A stretch of DNA of 64,000 bases from Bradyrhizobium sp. CCBAU 51765 (GTDB lineage Bacteria; Pseudomonadota; Alphaproteobacteria; Rhizobiales; Xanthobacteraceae): positions 4,267,001 to 4,331,000 of the forward strand of contig NZ_CP030038.1 of NCBI RefSeq assembly GCF_015291725.1, read 5' to 3'. The notes below the pieces were generated by a model. The model saw only the letters and a program-made list of their open reading frames with translations, did not search any database and was not told where the DNA came from. Both the position numbers and the translations under genes were made by a program. Positions 28,144 to 36,421 of the stretch are shown piece after piece; positions within the stretch are counted from its first letter, which is position 1; the number at the start of each line of letters is the position of its first letter.

Positions 28144-29340
28144 ATGGCGAAATCACAGCGCACCGCAGTCGTTCTCGTCGCAGCAGGGCGCGGACTGCGT
28201 GCGGGTGCCGGCGGGCCCAAGCAATATCGCGAGATTGGCGGTGCGCCGGTGATCTATCGCGCCATGGAGGCGTTCAGCCGCCACCCGGAGATATCGGCAG
28301 TGCAGCCGGTGGTAAACCCCGACGACAGCGCCATGTTCACCGCAGCGGTCGCAGGGCTGAGGCACGAGCCGCCGACCAATGGCGGCGCCACCCGTCAGGC
28401 TTCGGTGCTCGCCGGCCTCGAAGCGCTGGCGAAGCACAGGCCGGACATCGTGCTGATCCACGACGCCGCCCGCCCCTTCGTCTCGGCAGGCGTGATCTCG
28501 CGCGCGATCGAAGCGGCGGGCTGCACTGGCGCTGCGATCCCGGTCGTGCCCGTCACCGACACCATCAAGCTCACCGGTGAGGGCGGCAATGTCGAGGACA
28601 CGCCGGACCGCGCGCGCCTCAGAATCGCGCAGACGCCGCAATCCTTTCGTTTCGACGTCATCCTCGAGGCGCATCGTCGCGCGGCGAAGGACGGTCGCTC
28701 TGATTTCACCGACGATGCCGCGATTGCCGAATGGGCGGGATTGACGGTCGCAACCTTTGAGGGCGATGTTGCCAACATGAAGCTCACCACTCCCGAGGAT
28801 TTCGTGCGCGAGGAAGCGCGCCTGGCTGCCCTGCTCGGCGACATCAGGACCGGCACCGGCTACGACGTGCACGCCTTCGGCGAAGGCGACCATGTCATGA
28901 TCTGCGGCGTGCGCGTGCCGCACACCAAGGGGTTCCTGGCCCATTCCGACGGCGATGTCGGCTTGCATGCGCTGGTCGACGCCATTCTCGGCGCGCTCGC
29001 CGACGGCGACATCGGCTCGCACTTCCCGCCGAGCGATGCGAAATGGAAGGGCGCCTCCTCCGACCAGTTCCTGAAATACGCCATCGAGCGCGTCGCCCAG
29101 CGCGGCGGCCGTGTCGCCAATCTCGAGGTGACGCTGATCTGCGAGCGGCCGAAGATCGGCCCCTTGCGCGACACCATGCGTGCGCGCATCGCCGAGATCT
29201 CCGGCGTCGACATCTCCCGCGTCGCAGTGAAGGCAACGACCAGCGAGCGCCTCGGCTTCACCGGGCGTGAGGAGGGCATCGCGGCCACCGCGAGCGCCAC
29301 CATCCGCCTGCCGTTTAGCGACAAGACCTGGAGCGTCTAG
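28144..29340 (+). CDS. ispDF: Bifunctional IspD/IspF, MEP isoprenoid pathway
   Basis: 398 residues. Residues 1 to about 230 are 2-C-methyl-D-erythritol 4-phosphate cytidylyltransferase (VLVAAGRGLRAGAGGPKQY, HDAARPFVS, DTIKLT). Residues about 237-398 are 2,4-cyclodiphosphate synthase (GTGYDVHAFGEGDHV with metal ligands, HSDGDVGLHALVDAILGAL, and KATTSERLGFTGREEGIAA). The fusion is standard in alphaproteobacteria although the two steps are not consecutive. The ATG at 28144 is chosen over a TTG at 28135. Confidence 0.97.
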   Translation: MAKSQRTAVVLVAAGRGLRAGAGGPKQYREIGGAPVIYRAMEAFSRHPEISAVQPVVNPDDSAMFTAAVAGLRHEPPTNGGATRQASVLAGLEALAKHRPDIVLIHDAARPFVSAGVISRAIEAAGCTGAAIPVVPVTDTIKLTGEGGNVEDTPDRARLRIAQTPQSFRFDVILEAHRRAAKDGRSDFTDDAAIAEWAGLTVATFEGDVANMKLTTPEDFVREEARLAALLGDIRTGTGYDVHAFGEGDHVMICGVRVPHTKGFLAHSDGDVGLHALVDAILGALADGDIGSHFPPSDAKWKGASSDQFLKYAIERVAQRGGRVANLEVTLICERPKIGPLRDTMRARIAEISGVDISRVAVKATTSERLGFTGREEGIAATASATIRLPFSDKTWSV

Positions 29341-29343
29341 GCC

Positions 29344-29952
29344 ATGGGCGGCAGCGACGCACGCGCCCTCTCCCGCTCGCTGCTCGATCTGTGCCGGATG
29401 CGCAAGCTGACGATCGCGACTGCGGAATCCTGCACCGGCGGCTTGGTTGCCGGCGCACTGACCGACATCCCCGGCTCGTCTGACGTCATTGACCGCGGCT
29501 TCGTCACCTATTCCAACGACGCCAAGCGCGCGATGCTTGGCGTCGAAGCGAGCACGTTGACGAACTTCGGTGCGGTCAGCAAGGAGACCGCAACCGCAAT
29601 GGCGATCGGCGCGCTGGAGCGCGCCGATGTCGATCTCGCCGTCGCCATCACCGGCATTGCCGGCCCCGGCGGCGCCACGCCCGGCAAGCCGGTCGGTCTC
29701 GTGCACTTCGCCGCCGCCGCGCGCGATGGCCGCATCATCCATCGCGAGCAGCGTTTTGGCGCGATCGGCCGCAGCGCCGTGCGCGCCCGCTCGGTGGTCG
29801 AGGCGCTGCGCATGCTGATGGAGCTCGCCCGCGGTCCGCAAGTCGCGGCCAAGCCGCAACGTGCCGCCGCAAGCCGCCTGCGCCCGCGGGTGACCCGCTC
29901 GCCGCGCCGGCATGCGGTGAAGCGCAGGCCGCCGCGTTCGCCGCGAGGCTGA
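29344..29952 (+). CDS. pncC: Nicotinamide-nucleotide amidase, CinA C-terminal type
   Basis: 202 residues. The CinA amidase domain is clear: TIATAESCTGGLVAGALTD, FVTYSNDAK, FGAVSKETA, and ITGIAGPGGATPGKPVGLV. It deamidates NMN to NaMN in pyridine-nucleotide recycling. It starts 3 bases after ispDF, an arrangement common in alphaproteobacteria. The last 38 residues are an extra, highly basic tail (many Arg and Lys, ending RRPPRSPRG style) not needed for catalysis. Confidence 0.93.
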   Translation: MGGSDARALSRSLLDLCRMRKLTIATAESCTGGLVAGALTDIPGSSDVIDRGFVTYSNDAKRAMLGVEASTLTNFGAVSKETATAMAIGALERADVDLAVAITGIAGPGGATPGKPVGLVHFAAAARDGRIIHREQRFGAIGRSAVRARSVVEALRMLMELARGPQVAAKPQRAAASRLRPRVTRSPRRHAVKRRPPRSPRG

Positions 29953-29974
29953 AAGACCTGCGCCGCCGAAACGC

Positions 29975-30751
29975 CTACGCCGCGAGCAGCGCGCTGGCGT
30001 GGTCGAGCACGCACTGCCTGACCGCGTCCGCCTGTGACGGCTTGGCCTTCGCGCTGACCGTCAACTCCACGATCGGCGACGCCGGATTGGCGACATCGAC
30101 CACTCTGGAGATGTTGACAGCAGGCGCAGCCTGATCGTCCATGCGGGAGTCATTGCGCAGCTCCGTCAGGATCCGATCGGCCAGCGCCGAAGCGGCACCG
30201 GCCGGGACCGGAAACGCCACTTTGACCTCGCCCGTGCCGGGATAGGCGCTGTGGTTGACGATCGCTGCACCCCACACCTGTCCGTTCGGCAGCAGGATTT
30301 GCGTGTTGTCGGCCGCGACGAGTTCGGTCATGAACAGCGACAGCGACCTCACCTTGCCCGCCTTGCCCGCGACCTCGACGTCGTCGCCGATGCGAAAGGG
30401 CCGGAACAACAGCAGCATCACGCCGGCAGCGAGATTGGAGAGCGTGCCCTGCAACGCCAGGCCGATGGCGAGAGATGTAGCGCCCAGCACGGCGACGAGG
30501 CTTGCGGTCTGGATGCCGAAGAGCTGCAGCACGGCGATGCCGACCACCGCGAGCACGCCATAGCGCGCAAGGCTACCCACGAACAACGTCACCAGCGGAT
30601 CGACGCGATGCGTGACGCTCAGGACGCGCGTGACGAAACGCTGCATCGTGCCGGACAGGTACCAGCCGATGGCGAGCAGCAGGATCGCGTAGATCGCGTT
30701 CAGCCCATAGAGAACGAGCGAGGCTTTCAGCGTGTCGAAATTGACGGTCAT
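29975..30751 (-). CDS. Small mechanosensitive channel, MscS family
   Basis: 258 residues with three predicted membrane segments; the third is the glycine/alanine-rich pore helix region (SLVAVLGATSLAIGLALQG) followed by the family's NLAAGVMLLLFRPFRIGDDV and the beta domain (LPNGQVWGAAIVNHS). It opens under membrane tension to release solutes after osmotic downshock. The ATG at 30751 places the first membrane helix near residue 12; an extension to 30766 is possible. Confidence 0.92.
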   Translation of the reverse strand: MTVNFDTLKASLVLYGLNAIYAILLLAIGWYLSGTMQRFVTRVLSVTHRVDPLVTLFVGSLARYGVLAVVGIAVLQLFGIQTASLVAVLGATSLAIGLALQGTLSNLAAGVMLLLFRPFRIGDDVEVAGKAGKVRSLSLFMTELVAADNTQILLPNGQVWGAAIVNHSAYPGTGEVKVAFPVPAGAASALADRILTELRNDSRMDDQAAPAVNISRVVDVANPASPIVELTVSAKAKPSQADAVRQCVLDHASALLAA

Positions 30752-30911
30752 GGCGGCTCCAACCAAGGCAATCGGTTAGAACTCGCTGTCGCGGAAAATG
30801 ATCCCCTTCGGGGCTAGCCAATCGTCAAGCCTGACGCGGGATCGCATGGGTGGGAGCGACGTGAAACGCTGGCGCTGACCGGCCGGAATTCCAGGTTCAT
30901 CGCGAGTCCCG

Positions 30912-31091
30912 TTACTGCGCCCCTCGCTCGACACGACAGATGACGGGGAGCTTTTGCTCGATCGCCTTCGCGAGCACCGTCCCCGTGGTCCGTCCGAGCT
31001 CTCTCGCGATGGTCGTGATCGGCTTGGTGCCTGCAAGCTCCCTGAGTCGGTTGAGGTCTTCCTCGCTCCACGATTGCTTCCAGCGCGCCAT
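30912..31091 (-). CDS. Small helix-turn-helix protein, 59 residues
   Basis: The sequence WSEEDLNRLRELAG, then ITTIARELGRTTGTVLAKAIEQK reads as a compact SANT/Myb-like or helix-turn-helix unit, a type of very short protein that is frequent in Bradyrhizobium and Rhodopseudomonas genomes. The ATG at 31091 begins MARWKQSW; an upstream ATG at 31130 would add 13 basic residues. It may bind DNA, but its target is unknown. The nearest upstream sequence is the gene-poor repeat region. Confidence 0.65.
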   Translation of the reverse strand: MARWKQSWSEEDLNRLRELAGTKPITTIARELGRTTGTVLAKAIEQKLPVICRVERGAQ

Positions 31092-31602
31092 CTGTGCCCG
31101 TCCAGCTCCACGCCCCCGCGCCCGACTCATATTCTAGTTGAACACCTCAGAAAATACATCCCTTACAGGTGTACCGCTCGCGGGCAAGGGATGTTCCGCC
31201 GCTGCTCTACGTTTTGGCACGGACCGCACGGGTCGACCTTGGCCCGCACGAAGTATGACTGCCTGATCGTGCGCCAGAGGCTTGCGCGTGGCAGCCCATC
31301 CTTACCAGCCCTTGTGCTGCCTGTCGGGCAAGACACTCAGCCGGCAGGTCAATCCGCGCCGGCGAAAATATTCCGATTTACCGAATTTCGGAGTTTTCGT
31401 ATCGATCCGCCACCCCATCCCGGTCAGAGGGGCGTATCGCGATCGTCACGACACGCGGGGTGAGCTGCGGTGGACGCAGGTGGGATCGGCGCGAGAGGCT
31501 TTCGCAGGGCGGGCGACCGTGAGCGACAGGTCTTCGTGCACACGACCGGTGCGGCCTGCGTACGGCAAAACCGTGTCGTCCTGGCGCCCGGGGTCTGTGC
31601 GC

Positions 31603-31628
31603 CAAGTCTTGCGGTCAAGTCTTGCGGT
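31603..31628 (+). repeat. Tandem duplication of a 13-base unit
   Basis: CAAGTCTTGCGGT at 31603-31615 is repeated exactly at 31616-31628, inside the gene-poor region. Such a slip duplication fits non-coding sequence. Confidence 0.8.
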
Positions 31629-31786
31629 GATGTGGCGGCCCGACCGGGCGCGCGCATCAGTCATCGGCAAGGCGACGGGGGCAATAGTGCATCGCTCCCC
31701 GGGGAGAGCTCGGCATAAGCCGTCAAACCACTGCGCAGGGAAGGCCGGTTGTTGGGCTTCACCTGTATGCCGCTGTGCCGCCTCTT

Positions 31787-31903
31787 GTAGCGCAACCTTC
31801 GCACAGTGGACCGTGGGTGCCCGGCCGGCACCCGGTCTTCCCTGCGCCCTCTGACTGACGAGGGGGGCAAGATGCAGCAAAGCTCGGGCGAGACAAGCCG
31901 CGA
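31787..31903 (+). repeat. Dispersed repeat, copy A (117 bases)
   Basis: Nearly identical, with two substitutions and a small indel-containing patch, to the reverse complement of 46860-46977. It contains the string GACTGACGAGGGG and a GCAAAGCTCGGGCGAGACA end. Copy A continues leftward into related sequence that copy B lacks. It encodes nothing plausible. Confidence 0.9.
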
Positions 31904-32095
31904 AAGCGCAGGGTTGTGTCAGATTGTCAAAAAGCACGTAAGTTTTGTCGAATTTGATCGGGAGCGCACATGCGAAGGTCGCGACCAAACGTCATCGCGC
32001 GGGCCCGACCTTGCGCGGGAGCATATTGGCGCAATAATGCTCCGCTACTTTGTGATCCGGAATCAACCGATCCTGTTCTTTGGAGGGTGACGAGA

Positions 32096-32803
32096 GTGTT
32101 CGCTCGCACCATTGCTCTGGCCATCGCCATTGCCAACTTGGCCGCTTTTGATGGTGCGGCCGCACAAACGGCCAACCAGCCACCGGACACGATGGCGGCG
32201 CGGGTCGAAGCCTGCACGCCCTGCCACGGCAACAAGGGCGAAGGCACCAGCGATGTCTATTTCCCGCGCCTCGCGGGCAAGCCGGCTGGCTATCTCTACA
32301 ACCAGCTCCTCGCCTTCCGCAGTGGCCGGCGCAAATATCCGCCGATGAATTATCTCCTGGAGTTTCTGCCCGATCCGTATCTGCAGGCGATGGCGGAGTA
32401 TTTTGCCAACGAGCATCCGCCGCTGCCGCAGCCGGCGCCGAGCGAGGTCAGGAAGGACGTTCTCGCACAGGGCGAACAGCTCGCCAGCAGCGGTGATGCC
32501 AATCGCAACATTCCGGCATGCGTGAGCTGCCACGGCCCCGGCCTGACCGGCATGCAGCCAGGCATCCCCGGGCTGTTGGGCTTGCGCGCCGCCTATATCA
32601 GCGCACAGCTCGGCGCCTGGCGCTACGGCACCCGTACGGCCAAGTCGCCGGACTGCATGCAGCTCGTCGCCGGCCATCTCACCGAGGCCGACGTGACGGC
32701 CGTGGCCGCCTGGCTCGCGACGCGGCCTGCGCCCGCCAACCCGGCCCCCGTCCCGAAAGGCACCTATGCCCTGCCCTTCGGCTGCGGCAGCCAGCCCAAC
32801 TGA
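32096..32803 (+). CDS. Periplasmic diheme cytochrome c (c4-like)
   Basis: 235 residues. A GTG start at 32096 is chosen because GGAGGG sits 9 bases upstream and it gives a proper signal peptide (ending DGAAAQ near residue 23); the frame upstream to 31970 is not family-like. Two haem-c motifs, CTPCHG and CVSCHG, each followed by a family-like Met region, make it a two-domain cytochrome that carries electrons in the periplasm. First gene of the respiratory cluster, 8 bases before the triheme cytochrome gene. Confidence 0.9.
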   Translation: MFARTIALAIAIANLAAFDGAAAQTANQPPDTMAARVEACTPCHGNKGEGTSDVYFPRLAGKPAGYLYNQLLAFRSGRRKYPPMNYLLEFLPDPYLQAMAEYFANEHPPLPQPAPSEVRKDVLAQGEQLASSGDANRNIPACVSCHGPGLTGMQPGIPGLLGLRAAYISAQLGAWRYGTRTAKSPDCMQLVAGHLTEADVTAVAAWLATRPAPANPAPVPKGTYALPFGCGSQPN

Positions 32804-32811
32804 CGAGGCGG

Positions 32812-34053
32812 ATGATGGTCTCGAAACTGTCGATCACGCTCTTTGCCATCGTCGCGCTTACGACAATTGCGCACGCGCAAGACAAGAGCAGCGATGTCAT
32901 CGCGCGCGGCGAATATCTTGCCCGCGCCGGCGATTGCACGGCGTGCCACACCGCACCCGAGGGACGCCTGTTCGCCGGCGGCCGGCCTATGCCGACCCCG
33001 TTCGGCACGCTTTACACCTCCAACATCACGCCGGATCCCGACACGGGGATCGGCAAATGGAGCGCCGACGATTTCTACAAAACCATGCACAGCGGCCGCT
33101 TCCCAGACGGCGGGCTGATCTATCCAGCGATGCCGTTCGCGTCCTACACCAAGGTCACGCGCGCCGACAGCGACGCGATCTACGCCTATCTGCGCTCGAT
33201 TCAGCCTGTGAACCAGAAGAATAAGCCGCACGAGCTGCGTTTCCCCTACGACAATCGCCAGCTCATCCTCGGCTGGCGCACGCTGTTCTTCACCGAGGGC
33301 GAGTTCAAGCCCGATCCGAAGAAATCCGCGGAATGGAATCGCGGCGCCTACCTTGTCGAGGGCCTCGGCCATTGCGGCATGTGCCACTCGCCCATCAACG
33401 CCCTCGGCGGCACCTCGCAATCGGAAGCCTTCAAGGGCGGCCTGATCCCGATGCAGAACTGGTACGCGCCGTCGCTCACGTCAAACCGCGAGGCGGGGCT
33501 CGGTGACTGGAGCATCAAGGACATCACGGACTTGCTGCAGACCGGCGTCTCCATGCGCGGTGTCGTCTACGGCCCGATGGCAGAGGTCGTACACAATAGC
33601 CTGCAATATCTGAACGACGAAGACACCAGGGCGATGGCGGTGTACCTCAAGAGCATTGCGGAGCCCTCGCCTCCACCGCCGGCAAGCTCGACGTTGCCGA
33701 CCAGCGAGAGCAGCCTGCTGATCAGCCTCGGCAAGACCGTTTACGACAAGCACTGCGCCAGCTGTCACGGCACGCAGGGCGAAGGCAAGCCGCCGCACTG
33801 GCCGCCGCTCGCCAACAACCAGTCGATCGAGATGCAATCGGCGGTCAATCCGATCCGCATGGTGCTCAATGGCGGCTATCCGCCGGGCACCAAGGGCAAT
33901 CCGATGCCTTACGGCATGCCGCCGTTCGCGGGGCTTCTGTCCGACAACGAGATCGCCGCCGTCGTTTCCTACATCCGCACCGCCTGGGGCAATCGCGGCA
34001 CGCCGGTCTCGGCGCGCGAGGCCAACGAGCTGCGCTCCGCACCGCTGAACTGA
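32812..34053 (+). CDS. Triheme cytochrome c, dehydrogenase cytochrome-subunit type
   Basis: 413 residues with a signal peptide (cut after IAHAQ, about residue 23) and three haem motifs, CTACHT, CGMCHS and CASCHG. The arrangement and the segments GRPMPTPFGTLYTSNITPDPDTG and HNSLQYLNDEDTRAMAVYLK match the cytochrome subunits of membrane-bound alcohol/gluconate/sorbitol dehydrogenases. No dehydrogenase flavoprotein or PQQ subunit is next to it, so here it probably passes electrons to the ba3-type oxidase. A Pro-rich hinge (SPPPPASS) precedes the third domain. Start at the first of two ATGs. Confidence 0.9.
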   Translation: MMVSKLSITLFAIVALTTIAHAQDKSSDVIARGEYLARAGDCTACHTAPEGRLFAGGRPMPTPFGTLYTSNITPDPDTGIGKWSADDFYKTMHSGRFPDGGLIYPAMPFASYTKVTRADSDAIYAYLRSIQPVNQKNKPHELRFPYDNRQLILGWRTLFFTEGEFKPDPKKSAEWNRGAYLVEGLGHCGMCHSPINALGGTSQSEAFKGGLIPMQNWYAPSLTSNREAGLGDWSIKDITDLLQTGVSMRGVVYGPMAEVVHNSLQYLNDEDTRAMAVYLKSIAEPSPPPPASSTLPTSESSLLISLGKTVYDKHCASCHGTQGEGKPPHWPPLANNQSIEMQSAVNPIRMVLNGGYPPGTKGNPMPYGMPPFAGLLSDNEIAAVVSYIRTAWGNRGTPVSAREANELRSAPLN

Positions 34054-34072
34054 GAGACGCCAGAGATCCGCC

Positions 34073-34249
34073 ATGATCAATTCCGACCCGCCGACCAGTC
34101 CAGCCGCCGCCGACCAGGCCGTCGAAGAGGTCGTCGCGCAAGGCCCGTCCGGCGCGATCGTGCTCGCGGGCATCGCCACGGCCTGTGTGGTCGCGATGTG
34201 GCTCGCGTTCTATCTGTTCGTCTTCCTGCCACGTGGCTCGCTGCAATGA
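34073..34249 (+). CDS. ba3-type oxidase small subunit IIa-like protein, 58 residues
   Basis: A single-membrane-span protein: 25 polar residues, then AIVLAGIATACVVAMWLAFY and LFVFLPRGSLQ. It sits directly before subunit II and overlaps it in an ATGA. In Thermus, the ba3 oxidase has a 34-residue single-helix subunit IIa from a gene in the same place, so by position and topology this is its counterpart. Too short for many gene finders, but the overlap and hydrophobicity support it. Confidence 0.75.
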   Translation: MINSDPPTSPAAADQAVEEVVAQGPSGAIVLAGIATACVVAMWLAFYLFVFLPRGSLQ

Positions 34250-34812
34250 GCACAGAGGAATCCCATCACGACGGCGCCGAGGTCGCGGCCCGCGTCGAGC
34301 GGCGCTGGGCGACCATTTCCGTGATCATCATCGTCGCCATGGCGCTGCTCGCCGCATTTGCCGGCATCCATCGCGCGACCATGCCGCAGCCTCGCGTCGA
34401 GACCACCGATCCATCGCGGCTGCATCTCTCCGGCGAATTCGTCGAAAGCAATCTCGGTAGCGTGCTGGAAACCAATGGCAATGTGACCGTGCGTGCGATC
34501 GGCCAGCAATATTCCTTCACGCCGGCCTGCATCCTTGTGCCCGCGGACACGCCCATCACGCTCCGTGCCACCAGCGCCGATGTCGTGCACGGCATCCTGA
34601 TCCAGGGCACCAACGTCAACACGATGCTCGTGCCGGGTTACATTTCCGAGCAGCCCATGCGCTTTGCGAGGACCGGCGACTATCTGATGCCCTGCCAGGA
34701 ATTTTGCAGTTTCGGCCACGAGGGCATGTGGGGCAAGGTCAAGGTGATCGACAAGACCGAATTCGCCGATCGTGCGAAGGGTGGCGGGAGGCTGAGCTGT
34801 GTTGGTCAATAG
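34246..34812 (+). CDS. cbaB: Cytochrome c oxidase subunit II, ba3 type (CuA)
   Basis: 188 residues: one N-terminal membrane helix (TISVIIIVAMALLAAFAG) and a periplasmic cupredoxin domain. The binuclear CuA site is visible as CQEFCSFGHEGMWG, with the first copper His in SADVVHGILI. It accepts electrons from cytochrome c and passes them to subunit I. The short single-helix form is typical of B-class oxidases. It overlaps the genes on both sides. Confidence 0.95.
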   Translation: MSTEESHHDGAEVAARVERRWATISVIIIVAMALLAAFAGIHRATMPQPRVETTDPSRLHLSGEFVESNLGSVLETNGNVTVRAIGQQYSFTPACILVPADTPITLRATSADVVHGILIQGTNVNTMLVPGYISEQPMRFARTGDYLMPCQEFCSFGHEGMWGKVKVIDKTEFADRAKGGGRLSCVGQ

Positions 34813-36421
34813 GAAGCTCATCCTCGCCCATTTCTGGCTGGCCTTTGCCGTGTTCGGCATAGCGCTCACGCTCGGCGCCTGGCAGATGTTCATCCGCAGC
34901 CCGATCGGCACCTGGCTCTCCAATCCCGAGCTCTATTACCGCTCGCTGACCGCGCACGGCACAGTGATGGGCTACGTCTTCCCGACCCTGGTCGCGATGG
35001 GTTTTGGCTACGCCATCAGCGAGTCCGCGCTGGAGCAGCGTCTGGTCGGCGTGCGCTGGGCCTGGGCCGGATTCTGGCTGATCGTTGCCGGCAGCATCAT
35101 GGCGGTGATCCCGATCGCGCTGGGCCGCGCCTCGGTGCTCTACACCTTCTATCCGCCACTGATCGGCAACGTCTTCTACTATCTCGGCGTCGTGCTGGTC
35201 GTGGTCGGCTCCTGGATCTGGGTCGCACTGATGTCGATCAACCTGCGCGTCTGGCGCAAGGCCCATCCCGGCGCGCCGGTGCCGCTGGCGATGTTCGCCA
35301 ATGTCGCCGGCTCGTATTTGTGGGCCTGGACTGCGGTCGGTGCCGCGCTCGAGCTGTTGCTGCAGATCATTCCCGTCGCGGCGGGGCTGAAGACCACGAT
35401 CGATGCCGGTCTCGCCCGCGTGTTCTTCTCCTGGACGCTGCACGCCATCGTCTATTTCTGGCTGATGCCGACCTACATCGCTTATTACACCATCGTGCCG
35501 CGCGCGATCGGCGGCCGCGTCTATTCCGACACCATGGCGCGGATCTCCTTCATCCTGTTCCTTGTGGTGGCGATGCCGATCGGCATGCACCACACCTTTG
35601 CCGATCCGCAAGTCGGTGCCGGCTTCAAGTTCATCCATTCGGCCTTCACGGCGCTGGTGACGTTGCCGACATTGCTGACGGTGTTCACGATCTGCGCCTC
35701 CGTCGAGATCGCCGCGCGCCTGCGCGGCGGGCGCGGCCTGTTCGGCTGGATCAGGGCCCTGCCCTGGGACAATCCGATGATGCTCGCGCTCGCCTTCTCC
35801 TTCGTCATGCTCGGCTTCGGCGGCGCCGGCGGCCTCATCAACATGAGCTATCAGCTCGATGCGTCCATCCACAACACGCAGTGGATCACCGGACATTTCC
35901 ACCTGATCTTCGGCGGCGCCATCGTGATCATGTATTTCGCGATCGCCTATGATCTGTGGCCGCATCTGACCGGCCGCGAACTGATTGATCTCCGGCTGAT
36001 CCGCACCCAGCTCTGGCTGTGGTTCGTCGGCATGATGATCACCACCTTCCCGTGGCACTGGGTCGGCATTTTGGGCATGCCGCGCCGCATGGCCTATTTC
36101 GACTTCGGCGATCCCGGGATCGCGCCGCAGGCGCTCTCCGTCACCCTTTCGGCGATCGGCGGCTTCATCCTGCTGGCATCGGGCATCCTCTTCCTGGTCA
36201 TCCTGGCGCGCGGCATGCGCGCACCGCAGACTGACGCCGGTCCGTATCGCTTTGCGCTGGCCGTGCACCAGCCGGCGACGGTGCCGGTCGCGCTCAACAC
36301 GCACGCGCTGTGGGTGGGGCTGATGATCGCGCTCACCCTCACCAATTACGGCTACCCGATCCTGACGCTGGCGCTGAACGAGGGCACCTCGGTGCCGGCC
36401 GTCTATGTGGGAGCGCAGTGA
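34799..36421 (+). CDS. cbaA: Cytochrome c oxidase subunit I, ba3 type (B-class haem-copper oxidase)
   Basis: 540 residues with about 13 membrane helices. Low-spin haem ligand in LTAHGTVMGYV; CuB His and cross-linked Tyr in LHAIVYFWLMP (H-x-x-x-Y); the CuB His pair in GMHHTFADP; haem ligands in TGHFHLIFGG. Start is a GTG at 34799 inside subunit II, 14 bases of overlap. B-class oxidases have high oxygen affinity and only a K-type proton channel. There is no subunit III gene, as in Thermus ba3. Confidence 0.95.
   Translation: MLVNRKLILAHFWLAFAVFGIALTLGAWQMFIRSPIGTWLSNPELYYRSLTAHGTVMGYVFPTLVAMGFGYAISESALEQRLVGVRWAWAGFWLIVAGSIMAVIPIALGRASVLYTFYPPLIGNVFYYLGVVLVVVGSWIWVALMSINLRVWRKAHPGAPVPLAMFANVAGSYLWAWTAVGAALELLLQIIPVAAGLKTTIDAGLARVFFSWTLHAIVYFWLMPTYIAYYTIVPRAIGGRVYSDTMARISFILFLVVAMPIGMHHTFADPQVGAGFKFIHSAFTALVTLPTLLTVFTICASVEIAARLRGGRGLFGWIRALPWDNPMMLALAFSFVMLGFGGAGGLINMSYQLDASIHNTQWITGHFHLIFGGAIVIMYFAIAYDLWPHLTGRELIDLRLIRTQLWLWFVGMMITTFPWHWVGILGMPRRMAYFDFGDPGIAPQALSVTLSAIGGFILLASGILFLVILARGMRAPQTDAGPYRFALAVHQPATVPVALNTHALWVGLMIALTLTNYGYPILTLALNEGTSVPAVYVGAQ

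Larger units (their letters stand above)
31131..32095. other. Gene-poor region carrying a dispersed repeat element
   Basis: 965 bases with no convincing gene: frames on both strands are Arg/Ala/Pro-rich and overlap each other without ribosome sites. From about 31680 the sequence (GCAATAGTGCATCGCTCCCC, then a long conserved stretch) matches, from memory, a repeat seen many times in Bradyrhizobium and Rhodopseudomonas; the last part recurs at 46860-46977 here. The far right end (from about 32050) is the leader of the cytochrome operon, with TGGAGGG at 32081-32087 as its ribosome site. Confidence 0.6.

Noticed and set aside
31446..31988. Protein-coding frames across the dispersed repeat
   Set aside because: Frames overlap on both strands, follow the repeat and not a gene, and recur wherever the repeat does.
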